A stretch of DNA of 64,000 nt from JAOPZW01 sp963803375 (GCA_963803375.1 CAWDMB010000007.1:62001-126000), one strand, 5' to 3'; counted from the stretch's first letter, positions 48,431 to 57,668 are shown. Notes: generated from the letters alone by a model not told the origin. Program-made: numbers and translations.

Positions 48431-49381
48431 TCAGCCGCGCCGGCCGACGAGCGCGCCGTAGGCGTCCGGGCGGCGCGTGTCCAGGAACGGGAAGAGCTCG
48501 AGCCAGTCGCGGCGCTGGTCGAGGTCGAGGTCGGCGACGAGGACCGCGGGCTCGTCTCGCGGCGCCTGGACGAGGATGCGGCCGTAGGGGTCGGAGACGA
48601 ACGACGACCCGTAGAAGGCCAGGGTCCCCTCCGTGCCGATCCGGTTGATCGCGACCATGAACGTCGCGTTGGCGATGCCGTTGGCGACGATGACCTGCTG
48701 CCACAGCGGGCGCGTGTCGAAGCCGGGATGGTCGGGCTCGGAGCCGATCGCCGTCGGGTAGACGATGACCTCGGCGCCGGCGAGGCTGTAGGCGCGCGCG
48801 AGCTCGGGGAACCACTGGTCCCAGCACGTCGGGAAGCCGAACCGGGCCGCCCCCAGGGCGACGACCGGAAAGCCGTCCTCGGGCGGGCCGGGCCGGAAGT
48901 ACTTGTCCTCGTGGTAGCCCGCGGTGACCGGGATGTGCAGCTTGCGCGTCCGCGCCACGAGCTCGCCCTGCGGTGAGAGCACGACCGCGGTGTTGAAGCC
49001 GAGGCCCGGCTCGTCGACGCGCTCGTAGAGCGACGCGTGGACGTGGACGCCCGTCGCGCGCGCGAGGTCGGCCGCCCAGCGGCACGTCGGGCCGTCCGGC
49101 ACGGCCTCGGGCTCTGCCCCCGAGCCACCCGGGCCCGGACCGTCGGGCGTGAGGGCGAAGTACGGCGAGAGCGTGAGCTCCTGCAGGCAGACGAGCGTCG
49201 CCCCCTCTCCCGCCGCGAGGCGCACGCCTTCGGCGAGGGCCGCGCGGTGCTCGGCGGGATCGGGGTGCCAGCGGTGCTGGACGGCGCCGATGCGCACCGG
49301 CGCGCGCTCGGGCTCGCGAACCCGCGCGGGCGAGGGCGGCACGGAGCCCAGGGCCGTGACGAGGCGCGGCGTCTCGTTCAC
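48431..49381 (-). CDS. aguB: N-carbamoylputrescine amidase
   Basis: 316 residues of the nitrilase superfamily. The Glu-Lys-Cys triad is visible: Glu in LQELTLSPYF, Lys in RKLHIP, Cys in GFPTCWDQWFPE, the last being the carbamoylputrescine amidase form. It cleaves N-carbamoylputrescine to putrescine, CO2 and ammonia. The first 30 residues before RIGAVQH are not conserved, so the true start could be later, but the GTG at 49381 overlaps the TGA of aguA and is my choice. With aguA it makes putrescine from agmatine. Confidence 0.9.
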   Translation of the reverse strand: MNETPRLVTALGSVPPSPARVREPERAPVRIGAVQHRWHPDPAEHRAALAEGVRLAAGEGATLVCLQELTLSPYFALTPDGPGPGGSGAEPEAVPDGPTCRWAADLARATGVHVHASLYERVDEPGLGFNTAVVLSPQGELVARTRKLHIPVTAGYHEDKYFRPGPPEDGFPVVALGAARFGFPTCWDQWFPELARAYSLAGAEVIVYPTAIGSEPDHPGFDTRPLWQQVIVANGIANATFMVAINRIGTEGTLAFYGSSFVSDPYGRILVQAPRDEPAVLVADLDLDQRRDWLELFPFLDTRRPDAYGALVGRRG

Positions 49382-50385
49382 GCCGAGGACGCTATCGGCA
49401 CCTGCTGGGTGATGCAGTGGGGTCCGCCGCCCCCGAACGCGAGCACCGCGCCGGGCACCCCGACGGCCTCGCGGCCCGGGTAGGCGTGGGCGATGCGCTG
49501 CAGCGCATCGTCGTCGGTGGTCGCGTCCGCGAGCGGGACGATGAGCGCCCCGTTGCAGACGTAGAAGTTCAGGTGGCTGCAGACCACGGTCTCGCCCTCG
49601 ACCTCGACGGACGGGAGGATCGGGAACTCGAGCACCGCGAGCCCGGCCTCCTCCAGGCGCGCACGGTTGTCCTCCATCGGCTCGTGGTCGGGGTGGCCCT
49701 TCGGCGCGGACTGCAGCAGCACCTCGCCGTCGCGCGTGAAGGCCGCGATCAGGTCGACGTGACCGTCGGTGTCGCGGTCCTCGGCCAGGCCGCGCCCGAG
49801 CCAGACGACCCGGTCGGCGCCGAGGTGATCGCGCAGGCCGAGCTCGATCGCCTCGCGGTCGAGGGCCGGGTTGCGGTTGGGGTTCAGCAGGCACTGCTCC
49901 GTCGTGATCACGGTGCCCGTGCCGTCGACGGCGATCGCGCCGCCCTCGAGCACGAACGGCGCCTCGTAGACGTGATCGCCGAGGCGCTCCGCCAACAGGC
50001 GCCCGATCGCGGCGTCGCGGTCCCAGGGCGGGAAGCGCCCGCCCCACGCGTTGAAGCCGAAGTGCACGGCTGCGCGGGCGCCGTGGCGGCCGAGGACGAA
50101 GACCGGGCCGCTGTCGCGCAGCCACGAGTCGTCGATGGGGAGCTCGACGATCTCGCACGCGGCGGAGAGCGCCGCCCGCGCCTCCGCGGCGGCGCCGGCG
50201 TCGGCGCAGACCATCGTGACCGGCTCGAAGGCGGCGATCGCGTTGGCCGTCGCCGCGTAGGCGGCCTTCGCCCCCTCGAGCTGGCGGCGCCAGAGCTCGC
50301 GGCGGCACGGCCAGGCCATGAGCGTGCGCTCGTGGCGCGCCCCCTCGGCGGGCATTGCGAACCCGTCGGCCGCCGGGACGCTCAG
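49378..50385 (-). CDS. aguA: agmatine deiminase
   Basis: 335 residues of the guanidino-group-modifying fold. Catalytic parts: DDSWLRDSGPVFV near residue 85, DTDGHVDLIAAF with the catalytic His, and the nucleophile Cys in GGGGPHCITQQ at the C-terminus. It turns agmatine into N-carbamoylputrescine. The conserved N-terminal motif ADGFxMPAE begins before the first ATG (50355); a CTG at 50385 overlapping the upstream TGA (CTGA) and preceded by AAGGG seven bases upstream restores it, so CTG is my start. Confidence 0.9.
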   Translation of the reverse strand: MSVPAADGFAMPAEGARHERTLMAWPCRRELWRRQLEGAKAAYAATANAIAAFEPVTMVCADAGAAAEARAALSAACEIVELPIDDSWLRDSGPVFVLGRHGARAAVHFGFNAWGGRFPPWDRDAAIGRLLAERLGDHVYEAPFVLEGGAIAVDGTGTVITTEQCLLNPNRNPALDREAIELGLRDHLGADRVVWLGRGLAEDRDTDGHVDLIAAFTRDGEVLLQSAPKGHPDHEPMEDNRARLEEAGLAVLEFPILPSVEVEGETVVCSHLNFYVCNGALIVPLADATTDDDALQRIAHAYPGREAVGVPGAVLAFGGGGPHCITQQVPIASSA

Positions 50386-50753
50386 CGGCGCGCCCTTCGC
50401 GTGCGGTTGCGCTCCTCCTGGCGCTCGACGACCGTGACGATGAGCTTGAGGTACTGGTCCACGCCCGTCGCCTTCGCCTGACCGTGGAGGAAGGCCTCCC
50501 GCCAGTCGGGCACCTTCGCCTCGTGCTCGACCATTGCGTTGAAGAACTCGCGGCGCATGTCCAGGCGGATGCGCGCGTCGGTCGCGATGTCCTTGCGGAC
50601 CTCGAGCTTGGGAAGCTCGAGGCGGAACTGCTGCACGTCGCCCCGCCCGCGCAGGTCGACCCCGACGACGAGCTTGAGCGGCCTGAGTGCGGGGACCTCC
50701 TCGAGCAGCGCGCGAGCGGCCTGCTCGATGAGGATCTTCGCGTCCGCCGCCAT
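50382..50753 (-). CDS. hypothetical protein upstream of aguA
   Basis: 123 residues, basic C-terminus, no membrane helix. The stretch RIRLDMRREFFNAMVEHEAK and later GQAKATGVDQYLKLI recall SCP2-like lipid-transfer domains, but the match is weak and I do not assign it. The stop overlaps the CTG start of aguA, so it is the first gene of the aguA-aguB operon. TAGAGT lies 8 nt before the ATG at 50753. Confidence 0.7.
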   Translation of the reverse strand: MAADAKILIEQAARALLEEVPALRPLKLVVGVDLRGRGDVQQFRLELPKLEVRKDIATDARIRLDMRREFFNAMVEHEAKVPDWREAFLHGQAKATGVDQYLKLIVTVVERQEERNRTRRARR

Positions 50754-50782
50754 CGGCGCGCACTCTACCCGGCGTCAAGAGC

Positions 50783-51973
50783 TCACTCGTCGAAGCCCGC
50801 GAGCGGGTGCTCGTCGCGCAGGAACTCGGCGAAGAGCGGGACGGTGAAGTCCACGTACGCGCGACGCGGGCTCCAGACCAGGCCCTTCTTGATGAGCCCG
50901 TCGCGCTGGACGGAGACCGCGCGCTGGTCGGCGGCGCCGAACGCGGCGGCCACCGCCCGCGTGCGGTACGGCGGGTCGCCGAGCGATCCCATCGCCGCCA
51001 GGTAGCGCTGCTCGGCGTCGGTGGCCAGGCCGAAGCGCGTGCCGAAGAAGTCGCGCGAGAGCGACTCGCGCACGACCTCGCGGACCGTGGCGACGTCGGC
51101 GGCCGTGACCGGCGAGCGCTCGACGTGGTTCCACAGCTCGCGCCCGTACTCCTGGATGAAATAGGGGTAGCCGGCCGACTCGGCGACGACCGCCGCGACC
51201 GCCGCCGGCTCGAAGGCGACGCCGTGCACGCCGGCGGGACCGACGAGCGCGGAGCGCGCCGACGCGGGACGCAGGCGCCCGAGCTCGCGGTGGGTGAAGA
51301 GACGGTCGGCGTAGGGCTTGGCCGCGAACAGCCGCCCGGGCAGGTCGGGCAGCCCGGCGCCGACGAGCGCGACCGGCAGCTCGTGCTTCGCGAGGGCCTG
51401 GAAGGAGAGGCAGACGGCGGCCAGCGACGGGCCGTCGAGGTTGTGCATCTCGTCGAGGAGGAAGAGCGCGCCGGTGCGCGCGGCGACCGCGACGTCGCCG
51501 ACCGCGCGCAGGAGCTCGGCGAGATCCTCCTCGGGGTCGCCGCTGTCGGCGGTGCCGGTGGCCGGCTCGACGCGCAGACCGAACCACGCCCCCGGGGCCC
51601 CCGCGCCGAGGCTGAACGCCCCGACGACGCCGAGCGCGCGCCGCGCGCGGTCCTTGACGCGGTGCTTGAGGCTCAGCGAGCGCAGGACGCGGACGGCCAT
51701 GCGCGCGAAGGTCAGCCGGAAGTCGGGCTGCGAGCCGACCTCGACGACCTCCGACGTCGCCCAGCCGCGCTCGGAGGCGATCGCGTCGAACTCGAGCAGC
51801 AGGACGGTCTTGCCGACGCCCCGCAGCCCCGAAGCGATGAGGCTGCGCTCGTGGGCACCCTCGGAGAGGCGGTCGACCAGGAGCGCGAGGCGCTCGAGCT
51901 CCTCGTCGCGGCCGGCGAGCTTGCGCGGGCGCAGCCCGGCGCCGGGGGTGTAGGGGTTGCGTCGCTTGTCCAC
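50783..51973 (-). CDS. AAA-type ATPase of the STAND/Cdc6-like class
   Basis: 396 residues. After an NPYTPGAGLRPRKLAGRDEE lead-in come Walker A SGLRGVGKTVLL (about residue 55), Walker B GALFLLDEMHNL, a sensor-like VALVGAGLPDLPG, and a C-terminal winged-helix-like region (GSLGDPPYRTRAVAAAFG; LIKKGLVWSPRRAYVDFTVP). The role is unknown; such proteins often act as DNA-linked switches. In-frame starts also occur at 52027 (GTG) and 52066 (ATG); I take the GTG at 51973, as homologous proteins in my memory begin at this lead-in. It is divergent from the PNP gene. Confidence 0.75.
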   Translation of the reverse strand: MDKRRNPYTPGAGLRPRKLAGRDEELERLALLVDRLSEGAHERSLIASGLRGVGKTVLLLEFDAIASERGWATSEVVEVGSQPDFRLTFARMAVRVLRSLSLKHRVKDRARRALGVVGAFSLGAGAPGAWFGLRVEPATGTADSGDPEEDLAELLRAVGDVAVAARTGALFLLDEMHNLDGPSLAAVCLSFQALAKHELPVALVGAGLPDLPGRLFAAKPYADRLFTHRELGRLRPASARSALVGPAGVHGVAFEPAAVAAVVAESAGYPYFIQEYGRELWNHVERSPVTAADVATVREVVRESLSRDFFGTRFGLATDAEQRYLAAMGSLGDPPYRTRAVAAAFGAADQRAVSVQRDGLIKKGLVWSPRRAYVDFTVPLFAEFLRDEHPLAGFDE

Positions 51974-52136
51974 GGTGATGTCTGTCGGTCTCTGTGAGAG
52001 TCGCCAGAAACGCTCGGCGGTTGACACCCGGCCTGCGCCCTTTCTAGGCGATCGCGCAGACGCCATTAGAGTTCGCCCGCGTGCCCGCGCCGCGCCGCAA
52101 CGTGCTGCCCCACGGCTTCGACCGCGAAAGCCCCGG

Positions 52137-52943
52137 ATGAGCGCCGCCGCCGCCGGCGCCCGCCTGGCCGCGGGCGGCGCGCCGCGACTGGGGATCGTGC
52201 TCGGCTCGGGGCTCGGCGCCGTCGCCGACGCGGTGACCGACGCGGAGGTCGTCGGCTACGACGAGCTCGAGGGCTTCCCGCGCCCGGACGTCGCGGGCCA
52301 CGCCGGCCGGGCGGTCCTCGGGCGGCTCGGCGGCGTGCGCGTCGCGGCCCTTCAGGGCCGCACGCATCTCTACGAGGGCGGCGACCCCGGGCCGCGGCGA
52401 GTACCGGTGCGGGCGCTGCGGGCGGCCGGGGCAGAGGCGGTCGTGCTGACGAACGCCGCCGGGTCGCTGCGCCCCGACGTCGGACCGGGGCGGCTCATGG
52501 CCGTCACCGACCACATCAACCTCACGGGACACAACCCGCTCGCCGGCCCCGACGAGGACGGGCTGGGACCGCGCTTCCCGAGCCTGCGCGACGCCTACGA
52601 CCCGGCGCTGCTCGACGGCCTGCGCGCCGCCGCGGCCGAGCGCGGGATCGACCTCGCCGAGGGCGTCTACCTCGCGGTGACCGGCCCGAGCTTCGAGACC
52701 CCCGCCGAGATCAGGGCCTTCCGCACGCTCGGCGCGGACGCGGTCGGCATGTCGACGGTCCACGAGACGATCGTCGCTCGCCACTGCGGGCTGCGCGTCG
52801 CTGCGGTCTCGGTCATCACGAACCTGGCCGAGGGGCTCTCCGACGCGCCGCTCAGCCACGAGGCCACGCTGGCCGACGCGGCCCGCGCGGCCGGCGACCT
52901 CGCCGGCCTGCTCGAGACCTTCGCACGGAGGATGGCCACGTGA
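52137..52943 (+). CDS. purine nucleoside phosphorylase
   Basis: 268 residues, trimeric PNP family. Motifs: IVLGSGLGAVADAV (phosphate loop), GRTHLYEGGD, LTNAAGSLRPDVGPG, TGPSFETPAEIRAF and GADAVGMSTVHETI. It splits purine nucleosides with phosphate to base and ribose-1-phosphate. The ATG at 52137 was chosen because the phosphate loop follows at the normal distance. A larger phosphorylase-like gene starts 24 bp downstream, so the two are probably one transcript. Confidence 0.92.
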   Translation: MSAAAAGARLAAGGAPRLGIVLGSGLGAVADAVTDAEVVGYDELEGFPRPDVAGHAGRAVLGRLGGVRVAALQGRTHLYEGGDPGPRRVPVRALRAAGAEAVVLTNAAGSLRPDVGPGRLMAVTDHINLTGHNPLAGPDEDGLGPRFPSLRDAYDPALLDGLRAAAAERGIDLAEGVYLAVTGPSFETPAEIRAFRTLGADAVGMSTVHETIVARHCGLRVAAVSVITNLAEGLSDAPLSHEATLADAARAAGDLAGLLETFARRMAT

Positions 52944-52967
52944 TCGACGCCGCAGACGAGCGGTAGC

Positions 52968-54716
52968 GTGGCGATCGCGCGCCTCACGGTCGCCCGCCCG
53001 TCCGCCGCGCCGCCGGCGGGGGGGTCGAATCTCTCCGACGAGGTCGAGCTCTACCAGCGCACGTACTCGACGCTGCTGCGCTCGAGCGGCGAGACGCGCC
53101 TGCGGGTGCTCGAGCCCTCGCACCGCGCCATGGGCTCGAGCCTGCATCCGCTGGCCGACGACGGCGAGCTCGACCTCGGCGCCTTCCTCTACGCGATCCG
53201 CCGGCTGCCCGACGCGATCGTCCGCGCCGAGCTCATCGTCATGGGCCAGGAGGCGACGCTCTTCGCGCGCGCGGGCTTCGGCCCGCTCGAGACGTGGGAT
53301 CCCGTCGAGGCGCCGGCGCGGCGCCGGCGCTGGTACGACGGCGGCGAGAGCGTGCTCGCGGTGCTGCTGGCCAGCGAGTCCGACGTCGACGACCTGATCC
53401 CCACGCTCGTCGCGCTGCAGCTCGAGTGGAACAAGCTGCGCCGGCGCATGCGCGCCGCGGGCTGGCCACCGGAGGGCGCGGGGGTCGCCCCGGCCGCGTG
53501 CGTCGAGGCGCTCGGCGGCGCCGAGGAGGACTGGATGCGCCTGCGCGACGGGTGGGGCGAGCGCTTCGAGGAGCGCCTCCGCGCGATCGCGCGGCGCGGC
53601 CTCTCGCTGCGAGTGCGCATGCTCGGCGGCACCCAGGTCGGCTACCAGCGCATGACGCGGCGCTGGTGGGCGCCCGTGCGCGAGCGCCTCGTCGCGGCCG
53701 GCGTCCCCGACGGCCCGCTGTACTTCGTCTCCTCCAACACGCACTCGCTCTCGAACCTCGTCACCGGGCTGGCGCGCGAGCGCGAGGCCGAGCTCGTGGC
53801 GTTCGTCGAGCGCGGCGAGGACCGCGACCTCCAGACCGAGCTCGCGGCGTTCCGCGAGGGCCGCACCGAGGGCTCGTGGGAGAACTTCCTGATCTTCGTC
53901 GCGCGCGCGTTCTTCGACGCCGGCAGCCCCGAGCTGCGCGAGCGCCGCCGGCTCGCCGAGGCCGCCGCCGGTGTCGACCACCTGCGCTCGCGCACCGCCC
54001 TGCGCGTCGCCGCCCAGGTCATCCCGCTCGCGCGGCTGGCGCCCGAGCGCCTTGACCCGCGGCTCGGGGAGGTCGACGCCGGGCGCCTGGCCGCCTCGCC
54101 CGCGGTCGTCGTCAACGTCGACTACCCGCTCGGCCTCGCCGCTTACAACCTCCTGCACGAGGTCGCCGTCGACTCCGCCAACCTGCGCGGGGTCTACGTG
54201 CTCGGCAAGGCGGCGACGCTCAACGCCGACGTCGGCGACGTCATGATCTCGAGCGTCGTCCACGACGAGCACTCGCGCACGACGTACTGGCTCGACAACG
54301 CGTTCTCGGTCGACGACATCGCGCCCGACCTGCGCTTCGGCACGGGCCTGGACAACCAGCGCGCGGTGACCGTGAAGAGCACGTTCCTGCAGAACCGCCA
54401 GTACCTGGACTTCTACTACCGCGAGGCGTTCACGGTGGTCGAGATGGAGGCCGGCGCGTACTGCGACGCGGTCTACGAGATCGCCGACGCCGAGCGCTAC
54501 CCGGTCGGCGAGGCCGTGAACTTCTCCAAGCTCCCGATCGACCTCGGGATCATCCACTACGCCTCCGACACCCCGTACACGCAGGCGCGCACGCTCGGCG
54601 CCCGCGGCCTGTCGTACTACGGCATGGACTCGACGTACGCGTCGTCGCTGGCGATCCTGCGGCGGATCCTGCGCCTCGAGGGCGTGCTCGCCCCGCCCGC
54701 TGCCACGAACGGGTGA
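52968..54716 (+). CDS. large protein with C-terminal nucleoside-phosphorylase-like domain
   Basis: 582 residues. The N-terminal 360 or so residues are mostly helical, charged and unknown to me (I believe DUF6909 fits). From about residue 385 a phosphorylase-like fold appears: GKAATLNADVGDVMISS (compare GAxNxxxxxGDxV of the superfamily), TVVEMEAGAYCDAVYEI (the active-site MExxA segment) and IIHYASDTPYT near the end. It may phosphorolyse or hydrolyse a nucleoside or nucleotide. It follows PNP by 24 bp. GTG start at 52968. No enzymatic activity can be claimed from sequence alone. Confidence 0.75.
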   Translation: MAIARLTVARPSAAPPAGGSNLSDEVELYQRTYSTLLRSSGETRLRVLEPSHRAMGSSLHPLADDGELDLGAFLYAIRRLPDAIVRAELIVMGQEATLFARAGFGPLETWDPVEAPARRRRWYDGGESVLAVLLASESDVDDLIPTLVALQLEWNKLRRRMRAAGWPPEGAGVAPAACVEALGGAEEDWMRLRDGWGERFEERLRAIARRGLSLRVRMLGGTQVGYQRMTRRWWAPVRERLVAAGVPDGPLYFVSSNTHSLSNLVTGLAREREAELVAFVERGEDRDLQTELAAFREGRTEGSWENFLIFVARAFFDAGSPELRERRRLAEAAAGVDHLRSRTALRVAAQVIPLARLAPERLDPRLGEVDAGRLAASPAVVVNVDYPLGLAAYNLLHEVAVDSANLRGVYVLGKAATLNADVGDVMISSVVHDEHSRTTYWLDNAFSVDDIAPDLRFGTGLDNQRAVTVKSTFLQNRQYLDFYYREAFTVVEMEAGAYCDAVYEIADAERYPVGEAVNFSKLPIDLGIIHYASDTPYTQARTLGARGLSYYGMDSTYASSLAILRRILRLEGVLAPPAATNG

Positions 54717-54756
54717 CGACGAGCCTGCCAGAGCGTTCGTGCGGGGCGCCGGGGTG

Positions 54757-56424
54757 CTACGAGCGCACGCGCACGACGCCGCTTACCGCGGCCGCATACG
54801 GATACGCCGCCGTCGGGCGCACGCGCACGCGGAAGGCGCCGCGGCCGGCGATCCGGGTCGCGAGCGCGAAGCGCCCATCGGCGCGCGCGCTCGTCGTGCG
54901 CAGCGTCCGCCACGCGCCGCGCCGCCCGAGGGCCTGCAGCTCGAGCTTCACCGCGCCCGGGGGCACCGGGCGCCCCGACAGGCGCCCGCGGAACGTCGCG
55001 GTCCGCCCGGGCCCGACGCGCGGGGAACGGACCGACAGCCCCGCGCGGACGGCGAGGCGCACGGCCCGCGTGACGCCCAGCCCCTCGTCGCCGGCGAACG
55101 CCCGGTAGCTGAGCAGGACCCTGCGCGAGGCCCCAGCCCGCAAGCGGGCGGCGAAGCTGCCGTCGCGGCGCGTGCGCACCGACCCGGCGCCCGCGTAGCG
55201 CGCGCCGCGCCGCGCTTCTCGAGCCAGGAGGCGCAGCCGCGCGCCCGCGATCGCGCGCCCGGCCGCGTTGCGCAGCGTCCCGCGGACCGTCGCCTCGCGG
55301 CCGAAGCCCACCGTGGCCGTGGCCCGCAGGACCGACACGCGCCGGCGCTTGCCCTTCACCCGGCGCACGACCGTCCTGCGGAAGCCCGCGCTCAGCCGCG
55401 CCCCGTCGCCGGCGCCGAGACCGTTCCCGCGCCCGCGCGCAGCCACGGCGAAGGGGGCCGAAACGGTCTGATTGCCGGCGGCGTCGGTCACCCGCAGCAG
55501 CAGCGCGTGGCGGCCCACGAGCTGCTTGGCGGGCGCGACCGCGCCGGCCGGGAGGTCCTGGCAGGGCAGCGAGCGGCGAAAGTCGCACGCGCCCGCCAGG
55601 ACGCCGGTGACCACGGGCCGGGCGGGGTTGGTGACGTCGACGAGCTCGGCGCGGCGGATGCCGGTGTTGTCGCTCGCCCCGAAGCCGACGGCCTCGGCGC
55701 CCGTCCGCGGGCCGGGGGCGAGCAGGCCCTCCCCCGCGCGCACGAAGAGCGCGGGCGGACTGGGGTCGTCGACCGTGACGCGCGCGCCGGTCAGGCGCAC
55801 GCCGACGTCGGCGCCGCCATCCAGGGCGCACGGCGAGGACGCGCCCGCCCAGCACCCCGCCTGGATCGACATCGTCGTGGGCGCCGAGACGCGAAGCGCG
55901 ATCGGGGACGCTGCGCGCTGGAGCACGATCGCGGTCTCGGGCACGTCCTTGACCTGGACATCGCCGAGCCCCACGTAGCCGAGCCAGCGGCCCTCCTCGT
56001 TGAGCGCGGCCTGCTCGTCGGGGTCCCACTGGCCCGCGCCGAGGACAACCGCGTCACCGAGGGTGACGATCGCGTCGGTGCTCTCCGAAGGCGCCGCGAC
56101 CCAGCGCATGCCGAGGCGCAGCTGGTAGTCGGCGATCGTCGTGCCCGGCGGCGCCTGGAAGCGCAGCCCCGCGTACGTGCCCTGCGGGTAGCTGAAGCCC
56201 GGCGCGAGCGCGACCCCGATCGGGTCGCGGGGGACGGCGCACGACGCGTCGGTCTGGAAGCGCCCGTCGCCGGCGGGCGCATTGGAGGCCGCCCAGGCGA
56301 GGTTGGCGTAGAGACCGCCGCCGCTCTCGCACGTGACGACGTCGTAGGTGCCCGCGCGGGCGAGGCCCGGCGCGGCGAGCGCGAGCGCGAGCACGGTCAG
56401 CAGGATCGCCGGCCTCGGAGCCAC
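54757..56424 (-). CDS. secreted repeat protein of Solirubrobacterales type
   Basis: 555 residues. A signal peptide (LLTVLALALAAPGLARA) is followed by GTYDVVTCESGGGLYANLAW and a lectin- or concanavalin-like beta-rich region, with cysteines at intervals. From about residue 320 two or three Ig-like or carboxypeptidase-regulatory beta-sandwich repeats appear (VRGTLRNAAGRAIAGARLRLL; FRGRLSGRPVPPGAVKLELQ). I associate this layout with Solirubrobacterales surface proteins, function unknown. GTG start at 56424 gives the signal peptide directly. It lies between convergent and same-strand genes with no clear partner. Confidence 0.78.
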   Translation of the reverse strand: MAPRPAILLTVLALALAAPGLARAGTYDVVTCESGGGLYANLAWAASNAPAGDGRFQTDASCAVPRDPIGVALAPGFSYPQGTYAGLRFQAPPGTTIADYQLRLGMRWVAAPSESTDAIVTLGDAVVLGAGQWDPDEQAALNEEGRWLGYVGLGDVQVKDVPETAIVLQRAASPIALRVSAPTTMSIQAGCWAGASSPCALDGGADVGVRLTGARVTVDDPSPPALFVRAGEGLLAPGPRTGAEAVGFGASDNTGIRRAELVDVTNPARPVVTGVLAGACDFRRSLPCQDLPAGAVAPAKQLVGRHALLLRVTDAAGNQTVSAPFAVAARGRGNGLGAGDGARLSAGFRRTVVRRVKGKRRRVSVLRATATVGFGREATVRGTLRNAAGRAIAGARLRLLAREARRGARYAGAGSVRTRRDGSFAARLRAGASRRVLLSYRAFAGDEGLGVTRAVRLAVRAGLSVRSPRVGPGRTATFRGRLSGRPVPPGAVKLELQALGRRGAWRTLRTTSARADGRFALATRIAGRGAFRVRVRPTAAYPYAAAVSGVVRVRS

Positions 56425-56450
56425 GTCGCCTGCAACCCGCCGGAGGTCGC

Positions 56451-57662
56451 TCAGATGCGGTGGCGCTGTAGGAGCTTCTTGCCGATGACCATGCGCTGGA
56501 TCTCCGACGTCCCCTCGCCGATGAGCAGCAGCGGCGCATCGCGGTAGAGGCGCTCGATCTCGTACTCCTTGGAGTAGCCGTAGCCGCCGTGGACCCGGAA
56601 GGACTCCTCGACACATGTGCGCGCGGCCTCGGAAGCGAAGAGCTTGGCCATGCCGGCCTCGAGGTCCGAGCGCTCGCCGGCGTCCTTGAGCCGGGCGGCG
56701 CGCAACGTCAGCAGCCGCGCGGCGTCGACCTGCGTGGCCATGTCGGCGAGCTTGAACTGGATCGCCTGGTGCTCGGCGATCGGCTTGCCGAACGTCCGGC
56801 GCTGCTGGGAGTAGACGAGCGCGAGCTCGAGCGCCCGCTGCGCGATGCCCACGCCTCGCGCGGCGACGTTCACGCGCCCGACCTCGAGCGCGTCCATCAT
56901 CTGCGCGAACCCGTTGTCGAGCCCGGCCTCCTCGCCGCCGAGGACGTTCTCGGCCGGGCAGTGGTAGCCGTCGAAGACCAGCTCGGTCGACTCGACGCCC
57001 TTGTAGCCGAGCTTGCGGATCTTCGGCGGGACCGTGAAGCCGGCGTAGGCGCCGGTGTTCTCGCCGACGCCGGACTCCTTCTCGGCGATGAAGCAGGTCA
57101 TCCCCTTGTGGCGCGGCTCGGCGTCGGGGTCGGTCCGGACGAGCACGAAGACGACCCCGGACATGAGCCCGTTCGTGACCCACATCTTCTGACCGTTGAT
57201 CTCGTAGCCGCCGTCGTCGACCTTGCGGGCCGACGTCTTGATGGCCTGCACGTCGGAGCCGAGCTCGGGCTCCGACAGCGAGAACGCGGCGCGCAGCTCG
57301 CCGGTGGCCATCCGCGGCAGGTACTTCTGGCGCTGCTCCTCGGTGCCGTACTTCAGCAGCAGGTAGGTCCCGATGAAGTGCGTGTTGATGATGCCGCTGA
57401 TCGATATCCAGCCACGCGAGAGCTCCTCGACGACCATCGTGTAGGTCGTCAGGTCGAGCCCCAGCCCCCCGTACTCCTCGGGGATCGTGATCCCGAAGAG
57501 GCCGAGCTCCTGCATCTGCTCGACGATCGCGGTGGGGTAGCTGTCCTCCGCATCGTGATGCTCGGCCTGGGGCAGGATCTGCTCGTCTGCGAATCGGCGG
57601 ACCATCTCGGTGATCGCCCGCTGCTCGTCGGTCTTCTCGAAGCTCAGGGTCGCGGCGGCCAT
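56451..57662 (-). CDS. acyl-CoA dehydrogenase
   Basis: 403 residues, the normal length of short/medium acyl-CoA dehydrogenases. FAD and substrate blocks: AFSLSEPELGSDVQAIKTSA, WVTNGLMSG, the C-terminal FRVHGGYGYSKEYEIERLYRDA and the catalytic-Glu region IGEGTSEIQRMVIGK. It oxidises an acyl-CoA at C2-C3 and passes electrons to ETF. Methylsuccinyl-CoA dehydrogenase, which the ethylmalonyl-CoA pathway needs, is usually longer (about 550 residues), so I cannot assign it there. TATGCT lies 6 nt before the ATG at 57662. Divergent from an acyl-CoA synthetase. Confidence 0.9.
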   Translation of the reverse strand: MAAATLSFEKTDEQRAITEMVRRFADEQILPQAEHHDAEDSYPTAIVEQMQELGLFGITIPEEYGGLGLDLTTYTMVVEELSRGWISISGIINTHFIGTYLLLKYGTEEQRQKYLPRMATGELRAAFSLSEPELGSDVQAIKTSARKVDDGGYEINGQKMWVTNGLMSGVVFVLVRTDPDAEPRHKGMTCFIAEKESGVGENTGAYAGFTVPPKIRKLGYKGVESTELVFDGYHCPAENVLGGEEAGLDNGFAQMMDALEVGRVNVAARGVGIAQRALELALVYSQQRRTFGKPIAEHQAIQFKLADMATQVDAARLLTLRAARLKDAGERSDLEAGMAKLFASEAARTCVEESFRVHGGYGYSKEYEIERLYRDAPLLLIGEGTSEIQRMVIGKKLLQRHRI

Positions 57663-57668
57663 GGCGAG

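Noticed and set aside
52021..52072. TTGACA at 52021 as promoter of the purine nucleoside phosphorylase gene
   Set aside because: No acceptable -10 hexamer lies 16-18 nt downstream, and TAGAGT at 52067 is too far from it.
56451..57662. Assignment of the acyl-CoA dehydrogenase as methylsuccinyl-CoA dehydrogenase
   Set aside because: At 403 residues it lacks the extra N-terminal part of the known enzyme and is not next to ccr or ecm; only a general call is justified.
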